Source of the DNA: Euperipatoides rowelli
Taxonomy: Eukaryota > Onychophora > Udeonychophora > Euonychophora > Peripatopsidae
DNA: 11,383 nt
NCBI GenBank assembly: GCA_003024985.2
Contig: PXIH01S0049331.1
Direction: 5' to 3' (one strand)
Shown: positions 1 through 8,605 of the stretch, piece after piece
Layout: the number at the start of each line of letters is the position of its first letter
How positions within the stretch are numbered: position 1 is the stretch's first letter
Notes under the pieces: model-generated
Databases searched by the model: none
Seen by the model: the letters and a program-made list of their open reading frames with translations, nothing else
What the model was told of the DNA's origin: nothing
Made by a program: the position numbers and the translations under genes

Positions 1-919
1 ATATCACTAGCAAATAAGTCCGTTACAAGGGCATCAACCATTTTTTTTGTTTAAGCCCTTTTTATGTAAAAGAAACTACCACTTAAAGTTTCTAAAAATA
101 GTTCCTACGGCGATTTTTTAAGGCCGTAAAAAAGTTTAGAATAAGGCCATTAGATGGCGCTGTTACCGGCTTCGGTACACAGTATTCCAATTAAGATATA
201 AGATTATTGTATTTTTTTTTTTAAATATACAGTAAGTTGTTTAAAATTTGTTTTTAAATGTATACTTGACAAGTCAAATGTGTGACAGTAAGATTCACAG
301 ACCAATCAGTTTGTAGATCGCTTCAATAGCACTAAGAAAATGCTGATGTTAAAATTAAAATGTTTTTATTAAGATTTCAAACATTCTTAGAAAATATACT
401 GTATTTTTTAATGCAAATTTAAACTTAGTTTTGTTTTTAGACTACTTGTGTTTGTTTCGAGTGGTTTTTATAAAAACTACTGGCTGCAATTAAAAAAAAT
501 AAGTGCTAGTGAAAATGATCTAAAATCTGATTGGCCTGTGAAGGATTGAACAACAGTGAAATATTGCACAACTATTGATAGTAGTCTGAAGAGATCCATA
601 AACAAACGTAAATAGAAAACTAATAACAAAAAAGTTCATCAAAAAAATTTTGTTACCCCCTTCTCTCCATTCCTGCAGAAAATTTCAGAAAGTAATTGCT
701 TGTGTTGCAGAAAGAAAAATAATATTTTTCTTCCGGTTACCTATATTCCTGGGTCACGTAAAAATTTCCGAGGGGAAAAGGGGTCGTGAGTGGAAAAAGT
801 TTGTGCTAGACGAATCTTTGCTGCTTGCTTCATCAGCAACAACCTATGGATGCTTTCATACTAGAATAATAAAATTAGTTGAACAGTCGTATTAATGTAA
901 GAAACAATGAATTGATTGT
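1..919. other. AT-rich stretch with no supportable gene
   Basis: I see no credible coding region here. The open frame at 650-895 has no recognisable motif. Two weak inverted repeats are visible: ACGGC/GCCGT (107-111 and 123-127) and TACCG-GCTT-CGGTA (near 165-178). The right part could be the 5' UTR or start of ORF1 of the LINE that follows, because LINE ORF1 proteins are usually longer than the piece recognised downstream, but nothing in the sequence proves it. Confidence 0.5.
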
Positions 920-1233
920 GTGAATACAAAACAAATGACTATAATTGCTGGCAATGCCAAAACCTTTTCACTTGACTGGAGTGAGTATGCCCTAGAGACT
1001 GACCCTGCTTTTGATTCTTGGCAGTCACAAGAGGCACGGAAATCGCCGGAAATGGGCAACTGTGAAGACGATTCTGAAAAAATAGACAAGGCGGATTTGG
1101 TGATGCCTGAGGAATTCTACAGAGGTAGCCCCCAAAAAAGGGTGGCGCTCAGAAGGTTAAGCAGAATCAAACCAAAGGTAAGTCTGATAGCAAAAAGTTA
1201 AAGAATGCAGAGTCTGACAAAAGTAACTTGTAA
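920..1233 (+). pseudogene. Remnant of LINE ORF1 (C-terminal part), frameshifted
   Basis: Translated in frame 2, this stretch gives an acidic segment (ETDPAFDSW, CEDDSEKIDKADLVMPEE) that runs to a homopolymer junction at 1129-1139 (five C then six A). After that junction the other reading frame is clearly better: a lysine-rich tail beginning KKGGAQKVKQNQTKGK and ending in SDKSNL at the TAA at 1231-1233. An acidic stretch followed by a basic, low-complexity tail just before the endonuclease ORF is what the end of a LINE ORF1 (an RNA-binding chaperone of the retrotransposition particle) often looks like. The gap to the ORF2 start is about 75 bases, also typical. No zinc knuckle or RRM was recognised, so the assignment rests on position and composition. 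The product cannot be functional because of the frameshift and the missing upstream part. Confidence 0.45.
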
Positions 1234-1308
1234 GTGAAGGTTGTAAGTGAAGGGAACGTGTTATCAAAATATTTTTTATATTAGCTTTGGTCTGCTTTAA
1301 TTCTCAAT

Positions 1309-1960
1309 ATGTCTGGTATTTACAACATTAAGATAAATTCTATAAATGTCAGGACCTTCAATAATTTAATGAGAAGTAAAATTAAATTGAAGGTAATAAT
1401 GGTTAATTCTCCTACGTTTATCTTATTACAGGAGACTAGGCTATGTAAGGCAGATAATAGGGACATGGAATTTCTTAAAAGTTAATTATGTCATATTTGA
1501 AAATAGACAAAACAGCAAAGCTTCAGGAATGGCAATAGCAGATGAAAAAGAAATATCAACACTTAGTACGAAAAACTGAAAATATAAATGATAGATTAAT
1601 GTTTTATATATACTGATTGATAATACAGAACTTGCTGTAGTCAACGTTCATTGTCCAGTTACGTCATTAGAACAGAAGATTTTTTTATAAAGACTTGAAT
1701 TAAATAAAGACTTTATTGGGTCATTAATAATCGTAGGGATTTTAACGACAATTCTATCCAAGGAAAAGCAAATTGAGTCTCTTTCATATTACTTGAGTAA
1801 CGGATTTGGCTACAGCTAACTATTCAAGCAAAATTCATACTAGATTTGATTCTAAATCTAGCAATAGATTGGACAGAATGTTGATTTCCAACACATTAAA
1901 ATGGACTTTTTCTTTAACTTATAAATTTATACCTTACACAGGTTATATAATGCTAATAGC
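1309..1960 (+). other. Endonuclease (APE-like) domain of the LINE ORF2 pseudogene
   Basis: Frame 1 from the ATG at 1309 gives INSINVRTFNN and then LLQETR, the Asn and Glu metal-binding blocks of APE-type LINE endonucleases, before a TAA at 1483. Frame 2 continues (1481-1579 and 1613-1690) with VIFENRQNSKASGMAI and AVVNVHCPV, matching the core strands of the fold. Around 1725-1760 the valine-glycine-aspartate-phenylalanine-asparagine block is recognisable only across a one-base frame change. Frame 3 then has NRLDRMLIS (1863-1889), the Arg-Ile/Leu-Asp-Arg block near the end of the domain. The final SDH motif was not found. At least three frame changes and two stops make it inactive. Confidence 0.82.
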
Positions 1961-2343
1961 AAACATATGGATTCAAAGGCAGCAGAATCACAAATGGTTT
2001 AGAAAGGGATTAATACCACTTATTGATATATCAATTGAATCATTTATGAAAACAGTATAAAGCAAATTTACAACTACTGAGTGAGTTAAGTTCATTTGCA
2101 TCCTGGACTTTTCATAAAAAAATTGTTGTATGATTTTTTAGTTAAAAGTAAGAAAAAGCAAGACAAAATCATAGAGAAATTCAAGAAAAGTCTCTGCTTA
2201 TAGAGCAAGAAATTGGGATTTTGTCACCAAATCTCGTAACCATAGCTCAATTGAAATACAGAGTAGAATATTTAAATCTACAGCTATACAAACATTTGGT
2301 GTATAAGTGTCAATCAGAAGCATACATGTCTCAATACTCCTAA

Positions 2344-3573
2344 GTGGAAGGTTATTTCTTGGTTAAAAAATATGAGGAAACAATCCAATATTCATGCATT
2401 AAAACAAGAAAAACTCATAATAACAGACAACTTGCAAATTGTAAGGGCAGGTCAGAGGCAGTTCATAAGAACATTGAATTAAAATTGTCAAATAGTACTG
2501 ATCACCAGTTATACTTGCGGTTTATTGACAACTCTAAATTTGTTTTTGTTTTTTTTTTCAAACAAAAAAACAACCTGTTCCATGAAGAACAGGATAGGAT
2601 TTCTCTTGATTCTCCCATATCCATGCAAGAATTGTAATTTATTTTGAGGGAGGTCAAAGATATTTCAGCTCCAGGACTGGATGGCCTCTCTTACACTTAC
2701 TATAAATTAATGCTTTTGCAAAATAAGAGAAATTTCTTAAGTTTGTTAACAATCTATTCTTGAACAAAGAGGGAAAGCAGTTTCTTAACAGCCACAATAG
2801 GGTGTTATCAAAATGATAAATAAAAAACCAGACTCTACTCATTATATGTCTCACTTAGCAAATTGCAGACCAATAGCTTTGATGAATACAGACTTTAAAA
2901 TTATTCAGAAATTGTTACAATGGGTGTCTCCTTTAATCAGCAAGTTGCTTACTTTTGGGGTCTTTGTACAGAAGGGGAAAACCATAAAGAGAGCTTTATT
3001 GATATATCATTTGATCTTTAACATTGAAGGAACAAATCTAGATCAAGAGGTTTTTTGATGAAACTAGATATGTCCAATGCTTTTATGTATGTGAATACAG
3101 CTTACTTAAAATACTTGTATTGAAATATTTGGGATCTAGTTAACAGTTAATTTAATAGTGGACATGATCATATATAAATCTACCTTGGTCATTAATAATG
3201 GAATTTATTCATAATTTCTACCTTTGGAAAATGCTCTGTTAAAGGGGTCTCCACTTTCCACATTGTTATATTCCTTTTATCTTATTGAATTGTAACTCAA
3301 GATATATATAGGCTAAATGAGGGAATATTGTTATTTGACAAAATCATCAGTGTCAAACTCATTTCTTACATTGATGATTTGACTATTGTAACACCGGATA
3401 AGAGGTCACTCAGCAGGCTTTACAAGATTGTTAAACAGTTTTTATTTATGACTGGATCAGAGATAAATAAAACTAAGTCTTATGTTTGGGATATTGAACA
3501 GAATAAGAAAATTCACTATTTAGATTTCAAAAGAGTTCATAAGAAAATTTTGGTTTTGAGGTTTCCATTGTGA
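2344..3573 (+). other. Reverse transcriptase domain of the LINE ORF2 pseudogene
   Basis: Frame 1 (2344-2763, with one internal TAA at 2635-2637) carries the lead-in block and ISAPGLDGLSYTYYK, the first RT block. Frame 2 (2813-3058) has NCRPIALMNTDFKIIQKLL and the following QKGKTIKRALLI fingers region. Frame 1 resumes at 3058 with LDMSNAF, which keeps the first catalytic Asp, although the second Asp usually seen in AFD is Met here. Frame 2 (3245-3295) has GSPLSTLLYSFYLIEL, with the residues normally between Gly and Pro lost. Frame 1 (3328-3573) contains YIDD at 3367-3378, the catalytic pair, followed by SGSEINKTKS. The catalytic residues survive individually but never in one open frame. Confidence 0.92.
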
Positions 3574-3656
3574 ATAGACAGTCTTTGATTCATTCTATTT
3601 TGAATGACACTTTGGAAAAAGTTCAGGAAACTCTGCAAAACATTAGAAAATACTAT

Positions 3657-3669
3657 GGGGGGGGGGGGG
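3657..3669 (+). repeat. Poly-G run of 13 inside the ORF2 pseudogene
   Basis: Thirteen consecutive G interrupt the thumb region of ORF2 and give an artificial Gly run in translation. The length is likely to be variable or mis-called, and the tract contributes to the frame change between the pieces on either side. Confidence 0.95.
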
Positions 3670-4137
3670 TTGAAATTGCCAGATGCATCAATGCTCTTGT
3701 TATCTCAAAGTTTCCATATTATTTGCCTTTTGTATTGGTCACAAAGAACTTTATAATGAAAGTAAACAGATTCTTGCAGGGGGTTTTGTTCCCAAAATTG
3801 AAGTATTTGGCATCAGCCAAACGATCTTCCCAATGTCTAAAGGTGTTTTAGGGGTTATCGATTTACTGTCGTTTAATGAGATTTTTATCTATAACTTTGT
3901 GAAAATAAATATTGCACAAGACCCTGAGTTGGTCAAACTACTAGATTGTGATAGGCAGATTACTGATCCATTGTGCAGAATGTCAGTTTCAACATATAAA
4001 CGGATTGCTTTGGGTTTTTTTTTCAGGAAGGAAAACTTACATACAAAAAGTACTTTATATATAAAATGACTCAAAAGAGTTTTCATAAAGAGTACAGAAA
4101 TAATGGAATCAATTTGTCTGGAGTGGCCAGACTTTAA

Positions 4138-4623
4138 GCTGTTAGCAATTTTCAAAACTTCATTATTAAGTTCAATCTTAGAATCTTGCCTACAAAAAAA
4201 AGATTGTTTAACATGAGCATGCCAGGATTGATAAACATCGATTGTGCCTTTGGTTGTAAGGTGATAGAAAACATGGATCATTTATTTTGGGAGTGTGGCC
4301 ATTTTAGACAACTATATAAGGACTTGGTACTAAAAGCCAATGTTAAAAACAAGCTTGGGAATTTTTGGAAAAATTGTTTTTTTTTTAAGGTTTTTACCTC
4401 TTGTCCTATACAAGTTATTCTATGCAATCCTTTTCAATATATGGAAAATAAGATGCATATAAATCTTTTAAGACAAGGTAATAGACAACTTCAATTACTG
4501 ATGGATGGAATGCATTTATTTTATAAGAGGGATGTTTTCCAACTGTCAAACTCAATTCAGGAGTTTGTGGGACTCCAAGATAATGCATTAGTTGTCAATG
4601 GGAGTATTGTTTTTTTCNAGTGA
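4138..4623 (+). other. C-terminal cysteine-histidine (zf-RVT-like) domain of the LINE ORF2 pseudogene
   Basis: A stop-free frame 1 run gives FNLRILPTKKRLFNM followed by a C-x3-C-x7-H-x4-C arrangement (4243-4296, ending MDHLFWEC). This matches the zf-RVT type domain found after the reverse transcriptase in many L1-like and plant or invertebrate LINE ORF2 proteins, where Leu-Pro-Thr precedes the cysteine pair and HLFWEC closes it. The first cysteine pair is usually separated by two residues, so one extra residue is present. The stretch to the TGA at 4621 is the longest intact piece of ORF2. The N at 4618 leaves the penultimate codon unknown. Confidence 0.82.
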
Positions 4624-5589
4624 TGCCTAGTCACAAAAATAAACGAGAGAGAAAGGACAAAAACACTTGTGTTATTTCTACCGGTTATCAGAAGGGGAGA
4701 GAGGGAATTTAAGCAAGTTAGATAAGGTCCGGATAGTAGTATTAGGAATCCCAACAGTTTTGAGCTATTGAATTCACTGACCAATGGGCTTCACACGAAT
4801 AATATGAGAGTTTTTCTCTTTGTCACATATAATTTCCCTTTTGTTGGTCTTTGGAGACAAAAACATTTCTTCCCAAAGTTTAGGGAAGATAACAAGTTGT
4901 ATTGATTTGGGTATGCATCCCCCCCCCCTTATGTAGTATTCTCTTTGTAAGAAACATTATTTAGGTTTTACCAACATTAACCTATGCAATGGGGCCAGAG
5001 TGATGGCTTAAATAAAGTGAAGCACACCTTTTTGTTCACTTATCGATGAACACACTATAAATAAAGCATTTTATTTATTGTGATCATTTGTTTCTAGTTG
5101 CTAACTAGTTAATTTTTAAACCTAAGCAATTATTATATAAACTTAACCTGGATGCAACACCGTTATGACTGCTTTTGTTTTTTGTTAATTCTTATTCTAG
5201 TTCAATGGTTTGTTGTTCTTGTTCAATAATTTTATTTAATTTTGAAGTATATGATCATCGTTAATATTTTCTCGGTGTTTGGAGCAGTCAAGTTCTTAAC
5301 AGTGGATTAGTGTTTTTTTTTTCATTCAAACTTTTGGATGTTGGATTATGCTATTCTAGGCCTACTAGTATTGTCCAGGGCCCTGAGATTAATTTTTACG
5401 ATGTATAATGTATCAATGTTAATTTTTATTTATTGCCTCTGTGAGGTCAGTAATTTTTGTTAATTTCACTTTACAACATTGACGATTTTGTTTAATAAAG
5501 TTTTTCTTCTTGAATGCTGCGTCAGTAATTTTTGTTTAATTTCACTTTACAACATTGACGATTTTAAAGTTTTTCTTCTTGAATGCTGC
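4624..5589 (+). other. Probable 3' UTR of the LINE
   Basis: No coding potential follows the ORF2 stop for almost 1 kb. The stretch includes a C10 run (4919-4928), several T-rich tracts and, at its right end, a duplicated segment with an AATAAA-type signal (5446-5589). Plus-strand LINEs commonly have a 3' UTR of this size ending at a polyadenylation signal or short tandem tail. The exact end is not proved because no target-site duplication was found. Confidence 0.5.
5446..5589 (+). repeat. Imperfect tandem duplication (75 + 69 bp) at the presumed LINE 3' end
   Basis: Copy 1 (5446-5520) and copy 2 (5521-5589) both start GTCAGTAATTTTTGTT and both end TTCTTCTTGAATGCTGC. Copy 2 has one extra T near its start and lacks seven bases (GTTTAAT) before AAAG, which removes the AATAAAG present in copy 1; otherwise they are nearly identical. 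They are far less diverged from each other than ORF2 is from a working gene, so the duplication is either recent or part of the tail of the element. Confidence 0.92.
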
Positions 5590-6164
5590 AAGGTTTATAA
5601 ATCGATTGGAACTTTACTGAAGAGACTATTGAACATTATTGTAAATTTTACATAAGTCAAGATATAAATTTCAAAGTAAATGTTTTATTTGGTCGATAAG
5701 AAGTGTAATTAATTAAGAAGATGGCTTAAAGAATCACTAGATTGTACATTAGATCGTAAATGTTAACTTCATCTAATTCTGAACAATTAATCGGGTTTAG
5801 ACTTTTTCTTTTCTTATTTATCAATTTTATATCAGAAAGAATATACCGTAAATAGTAAAACTAATCAAATTGTAAAAGTGATTCACATCCTTTGGGGCTA
5901 GGACCCTTGATAAATTTCCCATTAATTATTGTAAACTATAATTTTTTGATGTATTTATTTATTTTATTGAATTAAATAAACTTATAATAATAAAATATAT
6001 TTTTGTAAAATAAAATAAAATTAATATTCTTCTATGCATTTTTACTACTATTTTATTAACTTGCACTGTCTTTTTCCAAGTCAAATGTTGCGTTTGATTT
6101 TTCACCCACTTCCCAATTGACTTGAAATTTGGTATATACATTCATTCCCAATGACAATACAATA
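5590..6164. other. AT-rich spacer, nothing recognised
   Basis: Runs of A/T dominate, including a stretch near 5940-6040 made almost only of A and T. The minus-strand open frame at 5959-6141 is low complexity and has no motif. The less biased stretch at 6060-6150 is not AT-simple and could be part of an unrecognised repeat. Confidence 0.5.
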
Positions 6165-7260
6165 ATCATTCATGGGGACTTAGAGTAATGTTTCAGTATT
6201 ACAAGAAGTGCAGCACTGCAATGTAGGCATTATTAAAATTAAATTACTAGCAAGAGCATTATTTGGTGGTTAGAGATGAACACACAAATATAGTCTATAA
6301 GCAAAAAAATGCTGAGCATGTCAATTACATAGTAAGGACCCTTCAAAGACCCCTACTCATCATTGGATCATATCATATGGTCTTTGGGACAGGCTGCATA
6401 TATACTGAATGGGGCTCTATACTGAAAAAGTGTTTTAGTTATGATAGATACATTTTCTAAATGGCTTGAGGTCAAAATGGTAAAAACCACTTATTTGTAT
6501 ACCATATTATTAATCTTAGAAGAATATTTCAAACACTTTGGATGCTCGAAACAGTTATTGTCTGACAGTGGCAGACAGTTCACCTCGCAGGCCTTTGAAA
6601 AATACTGTAAAAATAGAGGTCTTCTACATACCAAATCTACCCCTTACCACCCTGCTTATAATGGGCAGGTGGAATAGTTTGCTGATGTGCTAAAAAACTT
6701 TCCTGGACAAAACTAATGCCAAAACCCGAGGAACTCTATTACAATTGCACATAAATGAAGTATTATTCAAATTCCTTTTCAGCCCCACAGTAAATCTGAA
6801 GATATGTTTATAGAGAGAGGTTTGCATGCTAGATTTCAAAGACTAAATCCTCTAACAATACTTGTCGCTACTTGTTTTAAAAGAAAATTTAAAGTATGTC
6901 AGCATGTACTGTCAAAAACATTTTCCTTATGGAAAGATCCAGACCACTGGTTGGAAGATACCATCAAAACCATATTATGCCCCATCACATTTAGCATCTC
7001 CTTTGACAATGGCAAAGAGAGGAAATGTCGATATAACCAACTAACAATTCATTTCCACACACACACACACACTCAAACAAAAACTACTGCTGAAAATTAT
7101 AATTGAACCCACTTGAATACGGAAAGCATTAGTACAGGTCTGCTTCCCTTCCCTTCCGAATCTCATCGACAGTCATCTTAGTACAATCTGAGGACATAGT
7201 AGCCTACAACTGCCACCACCCCTCATATATTAAGCTAAATAGAAACCTTCCAGACAGGAA
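6165..7260 (+). pseudogene. Ty3/Gypsy retrotransposon pol fragment: integrase, broken
   Basis: Remains of the enzyme that inserts retrotransposon cDNA. In order: WGLRVM (from 6173), the Trp-Gly-x-Arg-Val block before the zinc finger; IKIKLLARAL then WWLEM; a Cys-stop-Ala-Cys (6310-6321), half of the HHCC finger; LWDRLHIY (ending 6405), where the first catalytic Asp should follow Ile but Tyr is read; IDTFSKWLEV (6444 on); LLSDSGRQFTS with the second Asp at 6564-6566; and YHPAYNGQVE with the Glu at 6672-6674, followed directly by a TAG. Thirty-five residues separate Asp and Glu, the standard D,D(35)E spacing. Frame 3 resumes at 6804 with FIERGLHARFQRLNP, and DHWLEDTI and DNGKERKCRYNQL match the Trp-x-x-Gly-Thr-Ile and His-x-x-Gln-Leu end blocks. 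Frameshifts, stops, Asp-to-Tyr and loss of both zinc-finger His make it inactive. No RNase H, RT or gag part is present upstream. Confidence 0.88.
7056..7072. repeat. (CA)n microsatellite
   Basis: Seventeen bases of alternating C and A lie just after the last recognisable integrase block. The tract is short and probably arose inside the decayed element. Confidence 0.95.
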
Positions 7261-7480
7261 TGTAGTGTATTAGTCTATAGATAGTAAATACTTTAGTAGA
7301 TTAAAGTTGTGCATGACACTTTTAAGTGCAGGAGTTAATTTGGAACAAGTTATTTTTAGTTTCTGTCATGAGCCAGTTGATTCAGTGTAAATGTCTGTTT
7401 GATTAACATAGTTTCAGTTGTAATGAACCTTATTTAATATATGCTTAATTTATTTATATATTGTAAGTGCAGATAAAACA
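7261..7480 (+). other. Possible decayed 3' LTR of the Gypsy element
   Basis: The last pol-like reading (RNLPDR, before 7260) resembles the Arg-x-Pro-x-Arg tail of Gypsy pol. It is followed by a short purine run (CAGGAA) and TGTAGTGTATTAG, where a Gypsy LTR would start with TG. The right end would be near 7480, just before the TTGCC repeats. No second LTR copy exists in the window, so this rests on position and the TG start only. Confidence 0.25.
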
Positions 7481-7640
7481 GACGTGTTGCCATTTGACAA
7501 CAATCTAATCACTGTTTTATGATAACTTCATCTCTGTAAATTTTTCACGATTTACGATTTTGTTGCCATTTGGAAATATATTAACACAAATATAGTCATG
7601 CAGTGACATCTAGTGACAATTTACAGACATGAAGTTTTAA

Positions 7641-7778
7641 CTCTTTATTACTACTGTTGCCATTTAGCAATTACTAATTACTGTTTTATAACTTTATCTC
7701 TATTACAGATAGAGTGCAGGATGAAGTTATAAAATAATAATTAGATTGTTGCCATTTGGCAACAGTATTTATAAAGGG
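7641..7778. mobile_element. 138-bp palindromic MITE module flanked by TTAA
   Basis: The module lies between TTAA at 7637-7640 and TTAA at 7779-7782. Its left end (CTCTTTATTACTACTGTTGC) and the reverse complement of its right end (CCCTTTATAAATACTGTTGC) match, and the match continues through TAATTA and TTTTATAACT, about 50 bp per arm at roughly 80% by eye. The right arm contains GTTGCCATTTGGCAAC (7748-7763), itself a perfect palindrome with a 4-base loop. Such a fold-back flanked by TTAA fits a nonautonomous piggyBac-like element, mobilised only by a transposase made elsewhere. Confidence 0.6.
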
Positions 7779-7953
7779 TTAAGTTACTATAGCTTTTTTT
7801 AACTTTCTATTGCTACTTTTGCCATTCAGCAACAACCTAATTACTATTTAAATTTTGCACTATTTAAGATTTTGTTGCCATTTTGAAACATATCTAACAG
7901 AAATCCAGTCATGTAGTGGCATCTAAAGACAATTTACAAACATGAAGTTTTAA

Positions 7954-8066
7954 CCCTTAATCACTATTGTTGCCATTTAGCAACAACCTAATTACTGTTT
8001 TATATCTCCATCTCTTTTAGAGATGAGTTATAAAATAATAATTAGATTGTTGCCATCTGAAGAATG
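7954..8066. mobile_element. Second palindromic module, right end deleted
   Basis: Preceded by TTAA (7950-7953) and starting CCCTTAATCACTATTGTTGCC. The arms 7979-8015 and 8019-8053 pair around a 3-base TTT loop with ATCTCT/AGAGAT at the tip, making this the cleanest hairpin of the array. After the second GTTGCC box the terminal GGCAAC...AAAGGG-TTAA part seen in the first module is missing, so the sequence jumps straight into the GTTACTATAG spacer. Confidence 0.65.
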
Positions 8067-8326
8067 AAGTTACTATAGTTTTTTAACCCTTTATTGCAAC
8101 TGTTGCCATTTTGGCCACAAGCTAATACTATTTTATAACTTCATCTCTGAAAAATGTTGCACTATTTAAGATTTTGTTGCCATTTTGAAACATATCTAAC
8201 ATAAATCCAGTAATGCAGTGACAACTAGTGACAATTTACATAGATGAATTTATTATTAAAAAAAAGTAATTAGATTGTTGCCAAATGGCAAAAAGTATTG
8301 ATACAGGGTTAAAAAAAGGCTTATGG

Positions 8327-8605
8327 TTGGTCAGAAATCTCCAGAGCTCCATTTAGTTTGAAACCAACTGCATATGTTATGACTGAAATGTATAGTTGCA
8401 TAATTTTTTATTTATAGTCTTAACCTTCACCCTAACATGAACCCTAACTCTTCCTAAGTATTAATAACTTTACCCCAACCCTAGTGATAAGTGAAATAAG
8501 CCTGCTTGGTCATATTTGGTCATTTTTACACAACTTCATCAACTGGATCATTAACCAATCAACAGCTTCTAGACTAAATGGAGGCCTGAGTTTGTTAGAC
8601 AGAGA
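8327..8605. repeat. Imperfect fold-back element with a telomere-like loop
   Basis: The left arm contains CTCCATTTAGTTTGAA (8348-8363). Its reverse-complement partner in the right arm is TTCTAGACTAAATGGAG (8567-8583). Weaker pairing extends outward (GGTCAGAAATCT against the complement of AGTTTGTTAGAC) and inward (TATAGTTGCATAA against the complement of TTACACAACTTCATC). The loop between carries the CCCTAA-rich segment at 8416-8486. Ends and any target-site duplication could not be fixed, so the boundaries are approximate. Confidence 0.45.
8416..8486 (-). repeat. Telomere-like degenerate CCCTAA segment, copy 1
   Basis: Contains TTAACCTTCACCCTAAC, GAACCCTAACTC and CCCCAACCCTAG. It aligns with the reverse complement of 9743-9815 at about 70% by eye with one 2-base gap. 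It is too degenerate to be a working telomere; it looks like an internal part of a transposon family. Confidence 0.7.

Larger units (their letters stand above)
1309..4623 (+). pseudogene. LINE ORF2 (endonuclease-reverse transcriptase), L1/Tx1-like, multiply broken
   Basis: A fossil of the polyprotein that nicks target DNA and reverse-transcribes LINE RNA. The order is normal: an APE-type endonuclease from the ATG at 1309, a linker, reverse transcriptase blocks between about 2344 and 3570, a thumb/connection region to about 4070, and a C-terminal cysteine-histidine domain, ending at the TGA at 4621-4623. The span of about 3.3 kb fits a full ORF2 of about 1,100 codons. Visible motifs include LLQETR, NRLDRM, APGLDG, NCRPIALMNTDFKI, LDMSNAF, GSPLSTLLYS, YIDD and SGSEINKTKS. 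The best reading moves between frames 1, 2 and 3 at least ten times and meets several in-frame stops, so it is long dead. The RPI-LMNTD and SGSEINKTKS blocks resemble the L1/Tx1 group rather than CR1 or RTE; the clade call is by eye. An N at 4618 lies just before the stop. Confidence 0.9.
7486..8312. repeat. Three-copy tandem array of piggyBac-like (TTAA) palindromic MITE units
   Basis: Three imperfect copies start at about 7486, 7803 and 8087. Each has GTTGCC-rich boxes, a TCTAACANAAATCCAGT-like block, a GTGACAATTTACA block and a CATGAAG or ATGAA block in the same order. Copies are bounded by TTAA (7779-7782, 7799-7802, 8083-8086, 8309-8312) followed or preceded by CCCTTTA-like or AAAGGG-like ends, as in piggyBac-type elements. 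The same spacer, GTTACTATAG plus a T run, separates copies 1/2 and 2/3, so the array grew by tandem duplication rather than by three separate insertions. Copy 3 lacks the left half of the inner palindrome. There is no coding potential. The piggyBac label is inferred from TTAA and terminal bases only. Confidence 0.75.

Noticed and set aside
650-895. Open frame of 81 codons before the LINE
   Set aside because: No motif, no conserved-looking composition and a non-ATG start; it may be part of decayed ORF1 but cannot be supported as a gene.
2574-2593. CCTGTTC-CATGAA-GAACAGG hairpin
   Set aside because: Lies within the decayed ORF2 coding region; a 7-bp stem is easily found by chance and no T-run terminator context matters in a eukaryote.
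3889-4281. Minus-strand open frame of 130 codons
   Set aside because: It is the antisense of the thumb and C-terminal part of LINE ORF2, whose plus-strand motifs are convincing.
4557-4784. Minus-strand open frame overlapping the ORF2 stop
   Set aside because: Antisense to the end of ORF2, contains an unknown residue from the N, and has no motif.
7486-8312. CRISPR-like array suggested by regularly recurring TTGCC boxes
   Set aside because: The spacers are themselves repeated, the intervals are irregular (tens to over 100 bp), and the boxes are palindromic ends of a MITE in a eukaryotic transposon context.
8416-8486. A genuine interstitial telomere repeat
   Set aside because: No perfect TTAGGG tandem; the segment is degenerate and has an inverted relative inside a transposon-like element.
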